Assembly (NCBI RefSeq): GCF_030409685.1
Contig: NZ_JAUFQJ010000024.1
Location: 1-64,000, forward strand
Direction: 5' to 3'
Source of the DNA: Ferruginibacter paludis
GTDB lineage: Bacteria > Bacteroidota > Bacteroidia > Chitinophagales > Chitinophagaceae
DNA: 64,000 nucleotides
Under the pieces are notes generated by a model. That model saw nothing but the letters and a program-made list of their open reading frames with translations, was not told the DNA's origin and searched no databases. Position 1 is the first letter of the stretch, and each line of letters starts with the position of its first letter. Position numbers and translations under genes: made by a program. Below are positions 27,005 through 36,619 of the stretch, one piece after another.

Positions 27005-28168
27005 TTATTTTTTTTCCTGTGTATCTGCAAAATCAAATACCAGGCTAAAACGCAAAGTGTTTGACAAAGGATTACGGTTAACACCATTACCGGATGGCAG
27101 CAGGTACGAAAAGTTTAAGCCAAACATTTCATATTTTAAACCGGCGCCCAATGTAAAATATTTCCTGTTTCCCTTCGCCGGATTTTCATAAAAATAGCCT
27201 GCACGCAAAGCAAATTGGTTTTGATACCAGAACTCGGCTCCTAAAGATGCCTGCACTTCTTTTAATTCTTCTGAAAAACCACCAGGCGCATCACCAAATG
27301 AGTTAAACCAGCTTCCTACAACTCCCTGGTTGCGGTACTTTTGAAGACCAGCGCTGTCTCCCAATGCCGGCGGCGTAGGTACCAATAGCTTATGAAGATC
27401 CAGTCCAAAAGTCATTTTACTATCCTGGTCAAATACCGTGGTGTAAGCAACCCCCAATCCAAGGTTGGCAGGTATATAATCTTTTTGGGTGGCATCGTTG
27501 GTATAGCTGATTTTAGAACCAAGATTACTCAACGTTACACCGTAATTTAATCCGGAACCATCTTCCTTCAACCCGGTATGAAATATACTTATATCAGCAG
27601 CAATGGCTGTACCCGGCTTGTAAATAGTACCGCTGTTGTTTGGGTCTCCGCTTGCCAGGCTGGAATTAATGTAACGCATGGCAATACCTACACCCAGTTT
27701 ATCTGATAACTTACGGGAATATCCCAAATCAAGTGCAAATTCACGCGGACGATACTGACCTAACTCGGACCCATTGTTATCTGTAAACTGAATATTACCC
27801 AAACTGAAATACCTTAATGAACCGGATATGGCAGAAAGCTCATCCAATTTATAAAAACCCGACAATGATGCTAGATAAACGTCATTTATATCAAGCCCCT
27901 TAAGCCAGGGCGTGTACGTTAAAGACATACCCCCTTTGTTAGTGTTAAAAGGCGTTTTGGCCAGGTTCCAGAAAGCCGCATTGGCATCAGGAGAGGTGGC
28001 TACACCAAGATCTCCCATACCGCCGGCACGTGCGTCGGGGGAAATGCGTAAAAAAGGCACAGCAGAAGTGACTACATTTATAGGATCAGTTTGCTGGGCA
28101 TTTACCAGGCTGGAGGCAGTTCCCAGTAATAAAACCAAGGCAGTTAATTTAATAGTTGCTTTTTTCAT
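27005..28168 (-). CDS. porV: Type IX secretion outer-membrane protein PorV
   Basis: PorV (LptO) is a FadL-like outer-membrane barrel that works with the SprA channel and the PorU sortase in the type IX system. The signal peptide ends VNAQ. It is followed by VTSAVPFLRISPDARAGGMG and LGVATSPDANAAFWNLAK, the signature opening of the PorV/PorQ group, then barrel strands to the C-terminus (FSLVFDF). Length 387, right for PorV. PorU, usually the neighbour, is not here; gldJ lies divergently across a 550-bp gap. PorQ is the alternative but is usually shorter. Confidence 0.85.
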   Translation of the reverse strand: MKKATIKLTALVLLLGTASSLVNAQQTDPINVVTSAVPFLRISPDARAGGMGDLGVATSPDANAAFWNLAKTPFNTNKGGMSLTYTPWLKGLDINDVYLASLSGFYKLDELSAISGSLRYFSLGNIQFTDNNGSELGQYRPREFALDLGYSRKLSDKLGVGIAMRYINSSLASGDPNNSGTIYKPGTAIAADISIFHTGLKEDGSGLNYGVTLSNLGSKISYTNDATQKDYIPANLGLGVAYTTVFDQDSKMTFGLDLHKLLVPTPPALGDSAGLQKYRNQGVVGSWFNSFGDAPGGFSEELKEVQASLGAEFWYQNQFALRAGYFYENPAKGNRKYFTLGAGLKYEMFGLNFSYLLPSGNGVNRNPLSNTLRFSLVFDFADTQEKK

Positions 28169-28559
28169 TCGTAATTTTTGTCTTGTTTAAGTAGACATAC
28201 ACTCAATAAGCGCAGAGTTTTGGGGGTGTAAAATTATAAATTAACAAATAGTGTGCACAATTATATTAACTAATTTGTGAAATTAGAAGATTTTTGCCAA
28301 TCGACCGCATAACCGTTATGGTAATAATTAATTTTTACAATTTTTATTTCCGCTTAACAGCCAATTTTTAAAGAACGGGTTTCAAAGTTGTTTATTGTTT
28401 TAAAACAGCACTATCTATATAACGGGTAATATATTTCCACCTGGATTTCCACGTTAAAAAAAGATAAGGTACACGCCATATATGGCTGGAATTTTGCTTG
28501 TCATTTTTAGTAAATAAAATTTACACCACCCACATATACAATAAGTACAATATTTTTCG

Positions 28560-28625
28560 TTCCGGTAAATGGAAAAAGGGATGCTAACATTTTGATAAAA
28601 TCCTTAAACCGGCATTCCGGTAAAT
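28560..28625 (+). repeat. 11-bp direct repeat upstream of gldJ
   Basis: TTCCGGTAAAT occurs at 28560-28570 and again at 28615-28625, 55 bp apart (about five helical turns). The second copy abuts the TTG of the putative -33 box. It could be a regulator site; this is inference. Confidence 0.4.
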
Positions 28626-28653
28626 TGTATATGGGGTAAAATATTTATATTCG
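28625..28653 (+). promoter_or_regulatory. Probable gldJ promoter
   Basis: TTG (28625-28627), an 18-bp spacer and TATATTCG (28646-28653) approximate the Bacteroidota consensus with one mismatch in the -7 box. The gldJ ATG lies 65 bp downstream. Confidence 0.45.
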
Positions 28654-28718
28654 CATTGAATTCCCCAAAACAATATTAAAGAAAACCTTTCGTTAAATAA
28701 TTTGCAAAACGAACGCAC

Positions 28719-30284
28719 ATGCAAAAAACATTTTCAGTAAAAAATTTAATTATCCTGGCAGCAGTATTCTTCTCGCTGGGAGCCTGTAAAAGTGGCGGCT
28801 CTTCCGGAAAGAAGAAGTCTAAATCGTCTGTAACCGGATGGAACTATGATGACAAGAACATGGGTAACTACCATGTATCTAAGATGAAGTATCCAAAAGC
28901 AGGGCCCGGATTGGTTTTTGTTCAGGGTGGTACTTTTGTTATGGGCGCTAAAGATGAAGATGTAATGGGAGACTGGAATAATATTCCCCGCCGTATTACA
29001 GTACCATCATTTTTTATTGATGAAACAGAAGTAGCCAATGTGCATTATCGTGAATATATCTATTGGCTTGAAAATACCTTTGCCGGTGATACAGCAGTAA
29101 TGGCGAAAGCATTGCCGGACACACTGTGCTGGCGTGAAGAGCTTGCCTATAATGAACCTTATGTTGAATACTATTTCAGGTATCCTGCTTATAATTATTA
29201 TCCCGTTGTTGGTGTTTCATGGCAGCAGGCACATGATTTCTGTATCTGGAGAACGGACAGGGTAAATGAACTTACCTTGTTACAGAAAGGATATTTGAAA
29301 AAGGATTTTGCTAAAAAAGAAATGCGTGGCGGTGGCGCTGAAGGGTCATTTAATACAGAAACCTATTTGATGAATCCAGAATTGATACAGGGTAGAACCA
29401 AACCCAAAAAATCGGAATTGAAAGATGTAAGCGGTAAGCCAAGAGCCAATGTAAAAATGGAAGATGGTTTACTGAATATGGGTTACCGGTTACCAACTGA
29501 AGCAGAGTGGGAATATGCTGCTTACGGTTTATTGGATCAAAACCCAAGCCCGCGTAAGAAAGAAGGAAAAAGTGGTGAAGAGTTAATATCAAACCAGCAG
29601 ATTTATTCATGGAGCAAAAATCCAAATGGTCTTCGTGACAACCGCAGAGGCAGCTGGCAGGGTAAGTTTTTAGCTAACTTCAAACGTGGTAGTGGTGATA
29701 ACATGGGCGTTGCCGGCGGTTTGAATGACCGTTCTGCGATTCCTGGTAATATCAAAGCTTTCTATCCTAATTCATTCGGTATATACAACATGAGTGGTAA
29801 TGTGGCTGAATGGGTTCAGGACGTTTACCGACCATCTACTCCAACTGATGGTGAAGACTTCAACTATTTCAGAGGTAATAAGTTTGATAAGTATTATAAA
29901 AATAGTAGCGGTGAGTTCGAAAGAGATTCTTTAGGCCATTTAAAGAAAACTGCTGTGAGCGACGAAGAAGTAAAAAATCGCCGTAACTACCAGCACAACA
30001 GCCTTTCCGGATACCTGGATGGAGATTCAACCAGCGGAGCTTTTTACCAATATGGTGTTACCACACTAGTAAGTGATAAATCAAGGGTATTTAAAGGCGG
30101 TAGCTGGAATGACAGGCCTTACTGGTTATCTCCCGGTGCACGCAGATTTTTGGAAGAAGATCAGTCTTCCAGTACTATTGGTTTCCGTTGTGCACAAACT
30201 TATATGGGCTCTCCTGAAGGTGCCGGATTTAAAGAAGGTAATATCTTTGGAAAACGCAAGCAGAACAGCAGAAAAAAACAGTAA
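28719..30284 (+). CDS. gldJ: Gliding motility lipoprotein GldJ (FGE-sulfatase-like domain)
   Basis: An outer-membrane lipoprotein required in relatives for gliding and stable type IX secretion. The lipobox is SLGACK (Cys about 23). Residues about 60-505 form a formylglycine-generating-enzyme-like domain: GLVFVQGGTFVMG, FFIDETEVANVHYREY, GYRLPTEAEWEYAAYG, NMSGNVAEWVQDVYRP, FKGGSWNDRPYW and a final IGFRCAQ. The VTGWNYDDKNMGNYHVS stretch ahead of the domain points to GldJ rather than GldK. Length 521. Monocistronic with its own terminator; enzymatic activity is not expected in this group. Confidence 0.85.
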   Translation: MQKTFSVKNLIILAAVFFSLGACKSGGSSGKKKSKSSVTGWNYDDKNMGNYHVSKMKYPKAGPGLVFVQGGTFVMGAKDEDVMGDWNNIPRRITVPSFFIDETEVANVHYREYIYWLENTFAGDTAVMAKALPDTLCWREELAYNEPYVEYYFRYPAYNYYPVVGVSWQQAHDFCIWRTDRVNELTLLQKGYLKKDFAKKEMRGGGAEGSFNTETYLMNPELIQGRTKPKKSELKDVSGKPRANVKMEDGLLNMGYRLPTEAEWEYAAYGLLDQNPSPRKKEGKSGEELISNQQIYSWSKNPNGLRDNRRGSWQGKFLANFKRGSGDNMGVAGGLNDRSAIPGNIKAFYPNSFGIYNMSGNVAEWVQDVYRPSTPTDGEDFNYFRGNKFDKYYKNSSGEFERDSLGHLKKTAVSDEEVKNRRNYQHNSLSGYLDGDSTSGAFYQYGVTTLVSDKSRVFKGGSWNDRPYWLSPGARRFLEEDQSSSTIGFRCAQTYMGSPEGAGFKEGNIFGKRKQNSRKKQ

Positions 30285-30306
30285 ATTACTTATAATAAAT
30301 TAATTG

Positions 30307-30339
30307 AGCCCTTCACTAAAAAAGTGGAGGGCTTTTTTT
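30307..30339 (+). terminator. Rho-independent terminator of gldJ
   Basis: A 10-bp stem with one G-U pair (30307-30316 with 30324-30333), a 7-nt loop and a run of seven T, 22 bp after the gldJ stop. Confidence 0.85.
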
Positions 30340-30376
30340 ATCTGCCCATTTTATACTATATAACAATCACTTCTCC

Positions 30377-30384
30377 TATTTTTG
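30377..30384 (+). promoter_or_regulatory. -7 box of murF, leaderless arrangement
   Basis: TATTTTTG is followed by ACAA and the murF ATG at 30389, which leaves 4 nt between box and start codon. No TTG is seen at -33. Confidence 0.45.
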
Positions 30385-30388
30385 ACAA

Positions 30389-31669
30389 ATGGAAATACAA
30401 GATTTATACACCCTCTTTTTGAAGCATCCGTCCATCCAAACCGACACGAGAAAATTACAGGAAGGCGATCTCTTTTTTGCATTAAAGGGACCGAATTTTA
30501 ATGGCAATAAATTCGCACGCCAGGCTATTGACAGCGGTGCTGCATTTGTTATAGCGGATGAGCCAACGGACTTTGTGGATGAAAGATTAATTTATACGGA
30601 TGATGCGCTTGAAACACTGCAGCAACTAGCCAAATATCACCGTCAGCAATTTACCATTCCTTTTATTGCTATTACCGGAAGCAATGGCAAAACAACCACC
30701 AAGGAATTAATACACCAAGTACTTTCCACGACATACAAAACCTACACTACCAAGGGAAATTTAAACAACCACATTGGTATACCGCTGACAATTTTATCCG
30801 TTAGGAAAGATGCGGAGATGGCTGTGGTAGAAATGGGTGCCAATCATCAGAAAGAGATAGAAAGTTATTGTGCATATACACTGCCAACTCACGGCCTTAT
30901 CACCAATTGCGGCAAGGCCCACCTGGAAGGCTTTGGCGGAATTGAAGGTGTAAGAAAAGGCAAAGGTGAGTTGTTTGATTACCTGAAAAAAAATAATGGA
31001 ACCGCCTTTATTATGGCTGATTACGACTATCTGAAGGAGATGAGTGCCGGCATCCCCGAAATCAAGACTTACGGCACCAGCCGTGCGGAAATTACAGGGG
31101 TTGCTGCAGCTGGTCACAATGAATTTTTAAAGATGAGGATGACTGGTGGAACAGGATTAGGCGACATTCAAACTCATTTAGTTGGCGATTACAATTTACC
31201 CAATGTTTTGGCAGCAATTACTATAGGCAAATATTTTAAGGTAGACGAACAAAAAATAAAAACTGCTTTAGAGCAATACTTGCCTACCAACAGCCGCTCT
31301 CAAATGATGGAAAAAAATGGCAATAAAATAATTCTTGATGCTTACAACGCCAATCCCAGCAGCATGAAGGCTGCTATAGAAAACTTTGCAGCCATGGAAG
31401 GCAATAACAAAATATTATTGTTGGGAGGAATGATGGAATTGGGACAAGAGAGCGTGGACGAACACAAAGCGTTAATAGAACTGATAAAAAAATATCACTG
31501 GCAACAGGTAGTTTTGGTAGGCGGGGATTTCAATGTCATTCCTCACCCTTACCTCAATTTTGCTACATCCGTCCAGGCACGCGAATGGTTGCAGCAACAG
31601 CGGCTTAGCAACGCAACCTTACTGATTAAAGGATCACGCAGTATGCAAATGGAAAAGATACTTGACTGA
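30389..31669 (+). CDS. murF: UDP-N-acetylmuramoyl-tripeptide:D-alanyl-D-alanine ligase
   Basis: Adds D-Ala-D-Ala to the UDP-MurNAc-tripeptide, the last cytoplasmic step of peptidoglycan precursor synthesis. The N-terminal domain has TDTRKLQEGDLFFALKG. The ATP loop is ITGSNGKTTTKELI (about 92-105). The NLNNHIGIPLTIL and EMGANHQKEIESYC segments and the C-terminal LDAYNANPSSMKAAI are typical. Length 426. It converges on ftsK with only 4 bp between the stops. The promoter box sits 4 nt before the ATG. Confidence 0.94.
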   Translation: MEIQDLYTLFLKHPSIQTDTRKLQEGDLFFALKGPNFNGNKFARQAIDSGAAFVIADEPTDFVDERLIYTDDALETLQQLAKYHRQQFTIPFIAITGSNGKTTTKELIHQVLSTTYKTYTTKGNLNNHIGIPLTILSVRKDAEMAVVEMGANHQKEIESYCAYTLPTHGLITNCGKAHLEGFGGIEGVRKGKGELFDYLKKNNGTAFIMADYDYLKEMSAGIPEIKTYGTSRAEITGVAAAGHNEFLKMRMTGGTGLGDIQTHLVGDYNLPNVLAAITIGKYFKVDEQKIKTALEQYLPTNSRSQMMEKNGNKIILDAYNANPSSMKAAIENFAAMEGNNKILLLGGMMELGQESVDEHKALIELIKKYHWQQVVLVGGDFNVIPHPYLNFATSVQAREWLQQQRLSNATLLIKGSRSMQMEKILD

Positions 31670-31673
31670 AATA

Positions 31674-34226
31674 TTAAAGAGAGTTATCGAGATACATTTG
31701 CAGATCGGCTTCCGTCTTAATCAACACATCTCTTACTTTACTTCCCTGGTTGGGACCGACTACGCCAGCCGCTTCCAGCTGGTCCATTAAACGGCCTGCA
31801 CGGTTGTATCCAAGTTTCATTCTGCGTTGCAATAAAGACGTACTTCCGCTTTGGCTGGCAACTATCAGCCTTGCCGCATCTTCAAACAAAGCGTCCTTAT
31901 CGTTCAGGTCAAAATCCTTTCCTTCCATTTCCTTTTCATCCACATATTCCGGCAATAAAAATGCCTGCGCATAACCACGCTGATCGCCGATGAAGTCAAC
32001 AATTTTATCTACCTCCGGTGTGTCAACAAAAGCGCACTGCAAACGTACCAGCTCTCCGTTGTAGCTGATCAGCATGTCTCCTTTTCCAATTAATTGTTCT
32101 GCACCGCCTGCATCTAATATAGTCCGGCTATCTATCTTGCTACTCACTTTGAATGCAATCCTTGCAGGAAAGTTCGCCTTTATGGTTCCTGTTATAATAT
32201 TTACACTGGGGCGCTGCGTTGCTATAATTAAATGCACCCCTACCGCCCTGGCAAGCTGCGCCAGCCTTGCAATTGGCATTTCTACTTCCTTGCCAGCCGT
32301 CATTATCAAATCAGCAAACTCATCTACCACCAAAACAATAAACGGTAAAAACTGGTGCCCTTTTTCAGGATTTAATTTTCGGGCAACAAATTTTTCATTA
32401 TACTCCCTGATGTTACGGCAACCCGCTTCCTTCAGCAAATCATACCGGTTATCCATTTCAATACAAAGAGCATTTAGTGTATGCACTACTTTCTTTGTAT
32501 CCGTTATAATAGCATCTTCTTCGCCGGGCAATTTTGCCAGAAAATGTTTTTCAATGGTTTTATAAATACTCAATTCCACCTTCTTAGGATCTACCAATAC
32601 AAATTTTAATTGTGATGGATGTTTGCTGTAAAGCAACGATACCAATATAGCGTTTAAGCCCACAGATTTACCCTGGCCTGTTGCCCCGGCCATCAGTAAG
32701 TGAGGCATACTGGCCAGATCAACAATGAAATTTTCGTTGTTGATTTTCTTACCAATGGCAATAGGTAAAGAAAAATTATTTTGCCGGAACTTATCTGTAT
32801 CCAGCAAAGTACGCATGCTTACGATTGTTTTTTTAGCATTGGGCACTTCTATGCCGATGGTGCCTTTTCCCGGAATGGGTGCGATGATGCGGATTCCAAG
32901 GGCCGCAAGGCTCAATGCGATATCGTCTTCCAGATTTTTTATTCTTGATATCCGCACACCAGCTGCAGGAATAATTTCATACAAGGTAACCGTAGGTCCT
33001 ACAGTTGCATAAATTTTCTGAATATTGATATCATAATTTTTCAGGGTATTGATGATCTGGTTTTTATTGGTTTCCAGTTCAGCAGGATCCTGTACTATTT
33101 TTTCGCTGCCATGCGCATCCAACAAATCAAGCTGTGGATATTTGTAATCCCGCAAATCCAGCACCGGATCATAAGGTGTATTTATACCCGAAGACTTTGT
33201 TTGAGTGGCAACAGCATTGCCTCCTTCCAAAATGGGTTCCGGAACTGTTTTAATTTCCAGTTCAAGCAAAGGGTCATTTTCAATTTTTGGATCCTTTTTT
33301 AAATTACTGGCTTTATCGACAGCGGCATCCTGTATAAATAGTTTGGCTTCCGCAAAACGGTCTTCTTCATTTACCGGATTTATTGCTGGCTTGGTGACTA
33401 TGGGCAGATCCTTTTCAACAATGTTTAAATCGTGATTCAGGCCATTATTGACTTCCATAGGAATATTCAGCATTCCGGCATCACCTTTTACTTTATTTCC
33501 CCTGTTTGTTTTGACAACCTCTTCCGGCGCCTCTGTTACGTCCGGATCAATAGCTACCAAAGCATCCTCTGTTTCTTCACCACCAGTGGCAGCTGTATAC
33601 ATTTTTTTGGATGGCAGCGCAAAAACCGGGTTAAACCGCCAGATAACATATACAAGTACTGAAACTGCCAACACGGCCAGTGTTCCTACTTTACCAATGG
33701 TTTTATACATCCAGTCCCTTACCATATTACCTACCGCCCCGCCCCATGGAAAACCTTTTCCATTCATAATAACGGCTGCTGTCACGCTCAGAATAACCAG
33801 GCCGGTAATAACGTATTTGACATTGCGTCTTACAGAAAATATTTTCTTTCCAAAAAACAAATTACATCCTGCTACAAAAAATAAACTGCAGATAAAATAA
33901 GACGCGATTCCAAAACCCTTGTAAATAAAAAGGTGAGAAATAAAAGCTCCGAAAGTGCCTAACAAGTTGCTCACTTTGGCATCGGTACCCAACAGTAATT
34001 TGTAGCCATGCAGAAAAACTTTATCCTGGTCTTCCTGCCATGTAAACAGGTAAGAAGTAAATGCTATAAAAAAAAGAAATGCCAGCAACAACAATACTGT
34101 ACCCGTTATTTTACGTGTACGATCATCCTTAAGCAGTTCTTTCATCACTACTTTTTCCTCTGTTTCTGCTTTTAACCCTTCCTTGCCAGAGGCTTTGGAT
34201 TTACCTGATTTAACTTTACTTGCCAT
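31674..34226 (-). CDS. ftsK: DNA translocase FtsK/SpoIIIE
   Basis: ATP-driven DNA pump at the division septum. N-terminal membrane helices (about 45-190) are followed by an acidic/Pro linker (about 215-370), then the alpha domain and the RecA-like motor with Walker A GATGQGKSVGLNAI and Walker B FIVLVVDEFADLI. The C-terminal winged helix (gamma, last 70 residues) holds LLQRRMKLGYNRAGRLMDQLE, the KOPS reader. I use the ATG at 34226; the in-frame TTG at 34235 is part of the -7 box. Length 850. Confidence 0.95.
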   Translation of the reverse strand: MASKVKSGKSKASGKEGLKAETEEKVVMKELLKDDRTRKITGTVLLLLAFLFFIAFTSYLFTWQEDQDKVFLHGYKLLLGTDAKVSNLLGTFGAFISHLFIYKGFGIASYFICSLFFVAGCNLFFGKKIFSVRRNVKYVITGLVILSVTAAVIMNGKGFPWGGAVGNMVRDWMYKTIGKVGTLAVLAVSVLVYVIWRFNPVFALPSKKMYTAATGGEETEDALVAIDPDVTEAPEEVVKTNRGNKVKGDAGMLNIPMEVNNGLNHDLNIVEKDLPIVTKPAINPVNEEDRFAEAKLFIQDAAVDKASNLKKDPKIENDPLLELEIKTVPEPILEGGNAVATQTKSSGINTPYDPVLDLRDYKYPQLDLLDAHGSEKIVQDPAELETNKNQIINTLKNYDINIQKIYATVGPTVTLYEIIPAAGVRISRIKNLEDDIALSLAALGIRIIAPIPGKGTIGIEVPNAKKTIVSMRTLLDTDKFRQNNFSLPIAIGKKINNENFIVDLASMPHLLMAGATGQGKSVGLNAILVSLLYSKHPSQLKFVLVDPKKVELSIYKTIEKHFLAKLPGEEDAIITDTKKVVHTLNALCIEMDNRYDLLKEAGCRNIREYNEKFVARKLNPEKGHQFLPFIVLVVDEFADLIMTAGKEVEMPIARLAQLARAVGVHLIIATQRPSVNIITGTIKANFPARIAFKVSSKIDSRTILDAGGAEQLIGKGDMLISYNGELVRLQCAFVDTPEVDKIVDFIGDQRGYAQAFLLPEYVDEKEMEGKDFDLNDKDALFEDAARLIVASQSGSTSLLQRRMKLGYNRAGRLMDQLEAAGVVGPNQGSKVRDVLIKTEADLQMYLDNSL

Positions 34227-34232
34227 TACTGA

Positions 34233-34240
34233 CAAAGATA
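34233..34240 (-). promoter_or_regulatory. -7 box of ftsK, leaderless arrangement
   Basis: The minus strand reads TATCTTTG, then TCAGTA and the ATG at 34226, so 6 nt separate box and start codon. The TTG that could be mistaken for a start codon is the end of this box. Confidence 0.5.
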
Positions 34241-34314
34241 TATAAATCCCTTACTGTAACATTACAGAATTTGATTGCCGGAGTATAAAAAGATATCAAC
34301 GAAAAGCTGTACGT

Positions 34315-36222
34315 TTGGTAAAACCTACGCAATTGAGGAGACTAATTTGCATTTTTGTATTTACATTTTCTTATGGTTGCATGATGGGCCAATCCCTTGC
34401 TGATAGCTTGGCGACAGAGGTTTCATCCTTTAAAGACGCTTGTTCCATCAAGGATAAATGTGATATACTTATTGATTCTGATAATACGGCACATTCCGGA
34501 AATATTTTGCAACGGCAATGGAAAAGTATGGCCGATTTCAAAGGCCTTAAATTGATCCCTGCTACCTGGATCAATGGAACTGTTTATGTAAAGTTTACGT
34601 TGCAAAATAGTTCGGCTTTAAACGATACAGTTTATTTATATCCCGGCAATTCTTTTCGCAGTATTAAACTAAGCAAAATATCGCCTGCAGGTAATTTCGT
34701 CACTTTAAAAGATGAAAGTGAGGAGGATGGATTTCAACCAATCTTTCTTTCCCCTCTTGAAAAAACTACTTACCTGGCGGAGTTGCATTTTTCAAAAAGA
34801 AAATTTAACTCGCTGGCGCTTCAGATTATCCAGAAAAGCTATCTCACCAAATACCAGAAAATATTGTATACATCAAGTTACAATGAAATGGTAATTGGTT
34901 ATTTGCTGAGCGGGTTATTGCTGATGATGATATTCTTTAACGGCGCCAATTTTAGTGTAAACGGGAAAAAGGAATTTTTGTACAATTGTTTTTACGCAAT
35001 TTGTATGTTTATACTGATCTATTTTAATACCTACACAGAAAGAAGAAGTGGCGTTTTTTCAAGTTTTTTTATGGGATATCTAGGGTTTGCTGTGCTGGTT
35101 ATAGGCACCGTTTTCTATATTGCTTTTACCAGGAAATTCTTAAACACAAGTGTCAACTATCCTCTGTTAAATAAGATTTTTTATTACGAAGAAAGAGTTT
35201 TGCTGGTATTGTTAGCCATATACAGCTATACCTATTTTTTTTCAGGTAACTTCCGGTTGACATCTTTATTGGAGAACGGTACAAAAATGATTTGTCTTGG
35301 TATAGGAATATTGTATGTCATTATCGGTATCAAACAAAAAAACAGGCTGATCAATTACCTGGCAATTGGCAATGCCATTTTGATCTTTTTTTCTATCATC
35401 TCATTTCTGCTGATTATATTTCCTGTAAGGCCGGCCATCAGTATTTTTACAAGCGCATTGTTGTACTATGAGCTTGGCATTGTATGTGAGCTAATCTTTT
35501 TTCTCCTGGGGTTAACTTATAAAAACCGCATAGAACTCATCGAAAAAATTAAAGAGCAGGAAGCGCTGAAACTGGAGGCTGAAAAACAAATTTTTGAGTC
35601 AAAGCTAGCTATACTGAATGCGCAACAGGATGAGCGAAACCGTATCAGTACAGACATGCATGATGACCTTGGCGCGGGTGTTACCGCTATTCGTCTTTTC
35701 AGCGAACTGGCAAAAAGCAGGCTGGGAAAAAACACCATTCCTGAAATAGAAAAAATTTCTTTCTCTGCCAATGAGCTGCTGAACAACATGAACACCATCA
35801 TCTGGACGATGAATAGCAGCAATGATTCATTTGGAAATATGGTGGCTTATATACGTAGCTATGCACTTGAATATTTCGAAAATACAGGTATCAACTGCTC
35901 AGTGAATATTGATACCAATTTACCCGAGTTTGTAGTGAACGGCGAGATAAGACGCAATGTTTTTTTAGTGGTTAAAGAAGCGCTGAATAATATTTTAAAA
36001 CATGCTAAGGCAACGGAGGTTTGGCTCACATTGAAACGGGAGACAGATGGCATCTCGTTTTATATACAGGATAACGGGGTGGGAATTGATTTCGAAAATC
36101 TGAGACGTTTTGGCAACGGATTAAAAAACATGAAGCAAAGAATGACGAAATCAGGAATCAATTTTTCTATTGAAAATAAAAACGGTACCCTCGTAACATT
36201 ATATGCAAAACTTACTGCTTAA
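34315..36222 (+). CDS. 7TMR-DISM sensor histidine kinase (HisKA_3 type)
   Basis: Membrane sensor kinase. The layout is a signal peptide (about 1-25), an extracytoplasmic DISM-type beta domain (about 35-165), seven membrane helices (about 185-400), a short coiled coil, then HisKA_3 with the phospho-acceptor His449 in STDMHDDLGAGV. The HATPase domain follows with N box VVKEALNNILKHAKA and G boxes DNGVGID and GNGLKNMKQRM. All catalytic motifs are intact. No ATG precedes the signal peptide; the frame opens with TTG (34315, or 34333). No response-regulator gene is adjacent, so it is an orphan here. The ligand is unknown. Confidence 0.85.
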   Translation: MVKPTQLRRLICIFVFTFSYGCMMGQSLADSLATEVSSFKDACSIKDKCDILIDSDNTAHSGNILQRQWKSMADFKGLKLIPATWINGTVYVKFTLQNSSALNDTVYLYPGNSFRSIKLSKISPAGNFVTLKDESEEDGFQPIFLSPLEKTTYLAELHFSKRKFNSLALQIIQKSYLTKYQKILYTSSYNEMVIGYLLSGLLLMMIFFNGANFSVNGKKEFLYNCFYAICMFILIYFNTYTERRSGVFSSFFMGYLGFAVLVIGTVFYIAFTRKFLNTSVNYPLLNKIFYYEERVLLVLLAIYSYTYFFSGNFRLTSLLENGTKMICLGIGILYVIIGIKQKNRLINYLAIGNAILIFFSIISFLLIIFPVRPAISIFTSALLYYELGIVCELIFFLLGLTYKNRIELIEKIKEQEALKLEAEKQIFESKLAILNAQQDERNRISTDMHDDLGAGVTAIRLFSELAKSRLGKNTIPEIEKISFSANELLNNMNTIIWTMNSSNDSFGNMVAYIRSYALEYFENTGINCSVNIDTNLPEFVVNGEIRRNVFLVVKEALNNILKHAKATEVWLTLKRETDGISFYIQDNGVGIDFENLRRFGNGLKNMKQRMTKSGINFSIENKNGTLVTLYAKLTA

Positions 36223-36607
36223 GTGTTTTAGCAGCGCCCACTGCCAGTAAAAGCCAGCCTGCAATAAAACAAAGTCCCCCAAAAGGTGTAACTGCCCCTA
36301 TCGCTTTTAGTCCCGGGTGGGCCGCAAGGTCAACAATAGCCAAAAAATACAATGATCCGCAAAATAGCAACATGCCGATACCATATAGTCGTCCTGCCCA
36401 CAATAAATATTTATTTGTAAACTCCTTATACAACATACCTGTTAGCATAAGCGCTACAGCATGATAGAACTGATACCGCACACCGGTTTCAAAAATAGCC
36501 AGGCTTTTTTCGCTGATCATTTCTTTAAGGGCATGTGCACCAAATGCACCTAAAATAACTGATAGTGCACCCAATAAGGCAGCGGCTTGAATAAATTTTT
36601 TCTGCAT
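36212..36607 (-). CDS. DUF423 membrane protein
   Basis: A small inner-membrane protein of unknown function with four hydrophobic segments. The N-terminal GALSVILGAFGAHALKEMIS followed by FETGVRYQFYHAVALMLTG is the DUF423 signature. Length 131. Its 3' end overlaps the convergent histidine kinase by 11 bp. It starts 40 nt ahead of that overlap region's neighbours and follows aroK by 12 bp, so it is probably co-transcribed with aroK. Confidence 0.85.
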   Translation of the reverse strand: MQKKFIQAAALLGALSVILGAFGAHALKEMISEKSLAIFETGVRYQFYHAVALMLTGMLYKEFTNKYLLWAGRLYGIGMLLFCGSLYFLAIVDLAAHPGLKAIGAVTPFGGLCFIAGWLLLAVGAAKTLKQ

Positions 36608-36619
36608 TAAATATATTTT

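Larger units (their letters stand above)
28169..28718. other. 550-bp divergent intergenic region between porV and gldJ
   Basis: No coding frame or RNA gene is evident. It carries a likely gldJ promoter (28625-28653) and an 11-bp direct repeat TTCCGGTAAAT at 28560-28570 and 28615-28625. I found no TAnnTTTG match for porV on the minus strand. It is the longest gene-free stretch inside the window and separates two type IX/gliding genes, so shared control is possible. Confidence 0.4.

Noticed and set aside
28169..28718. Non-coding RNA gene in the porV-gldJ gap
   Set aside because: No tRNA-like or strong hairpin-plus-T-tract structure was found; length alone is not evidence.
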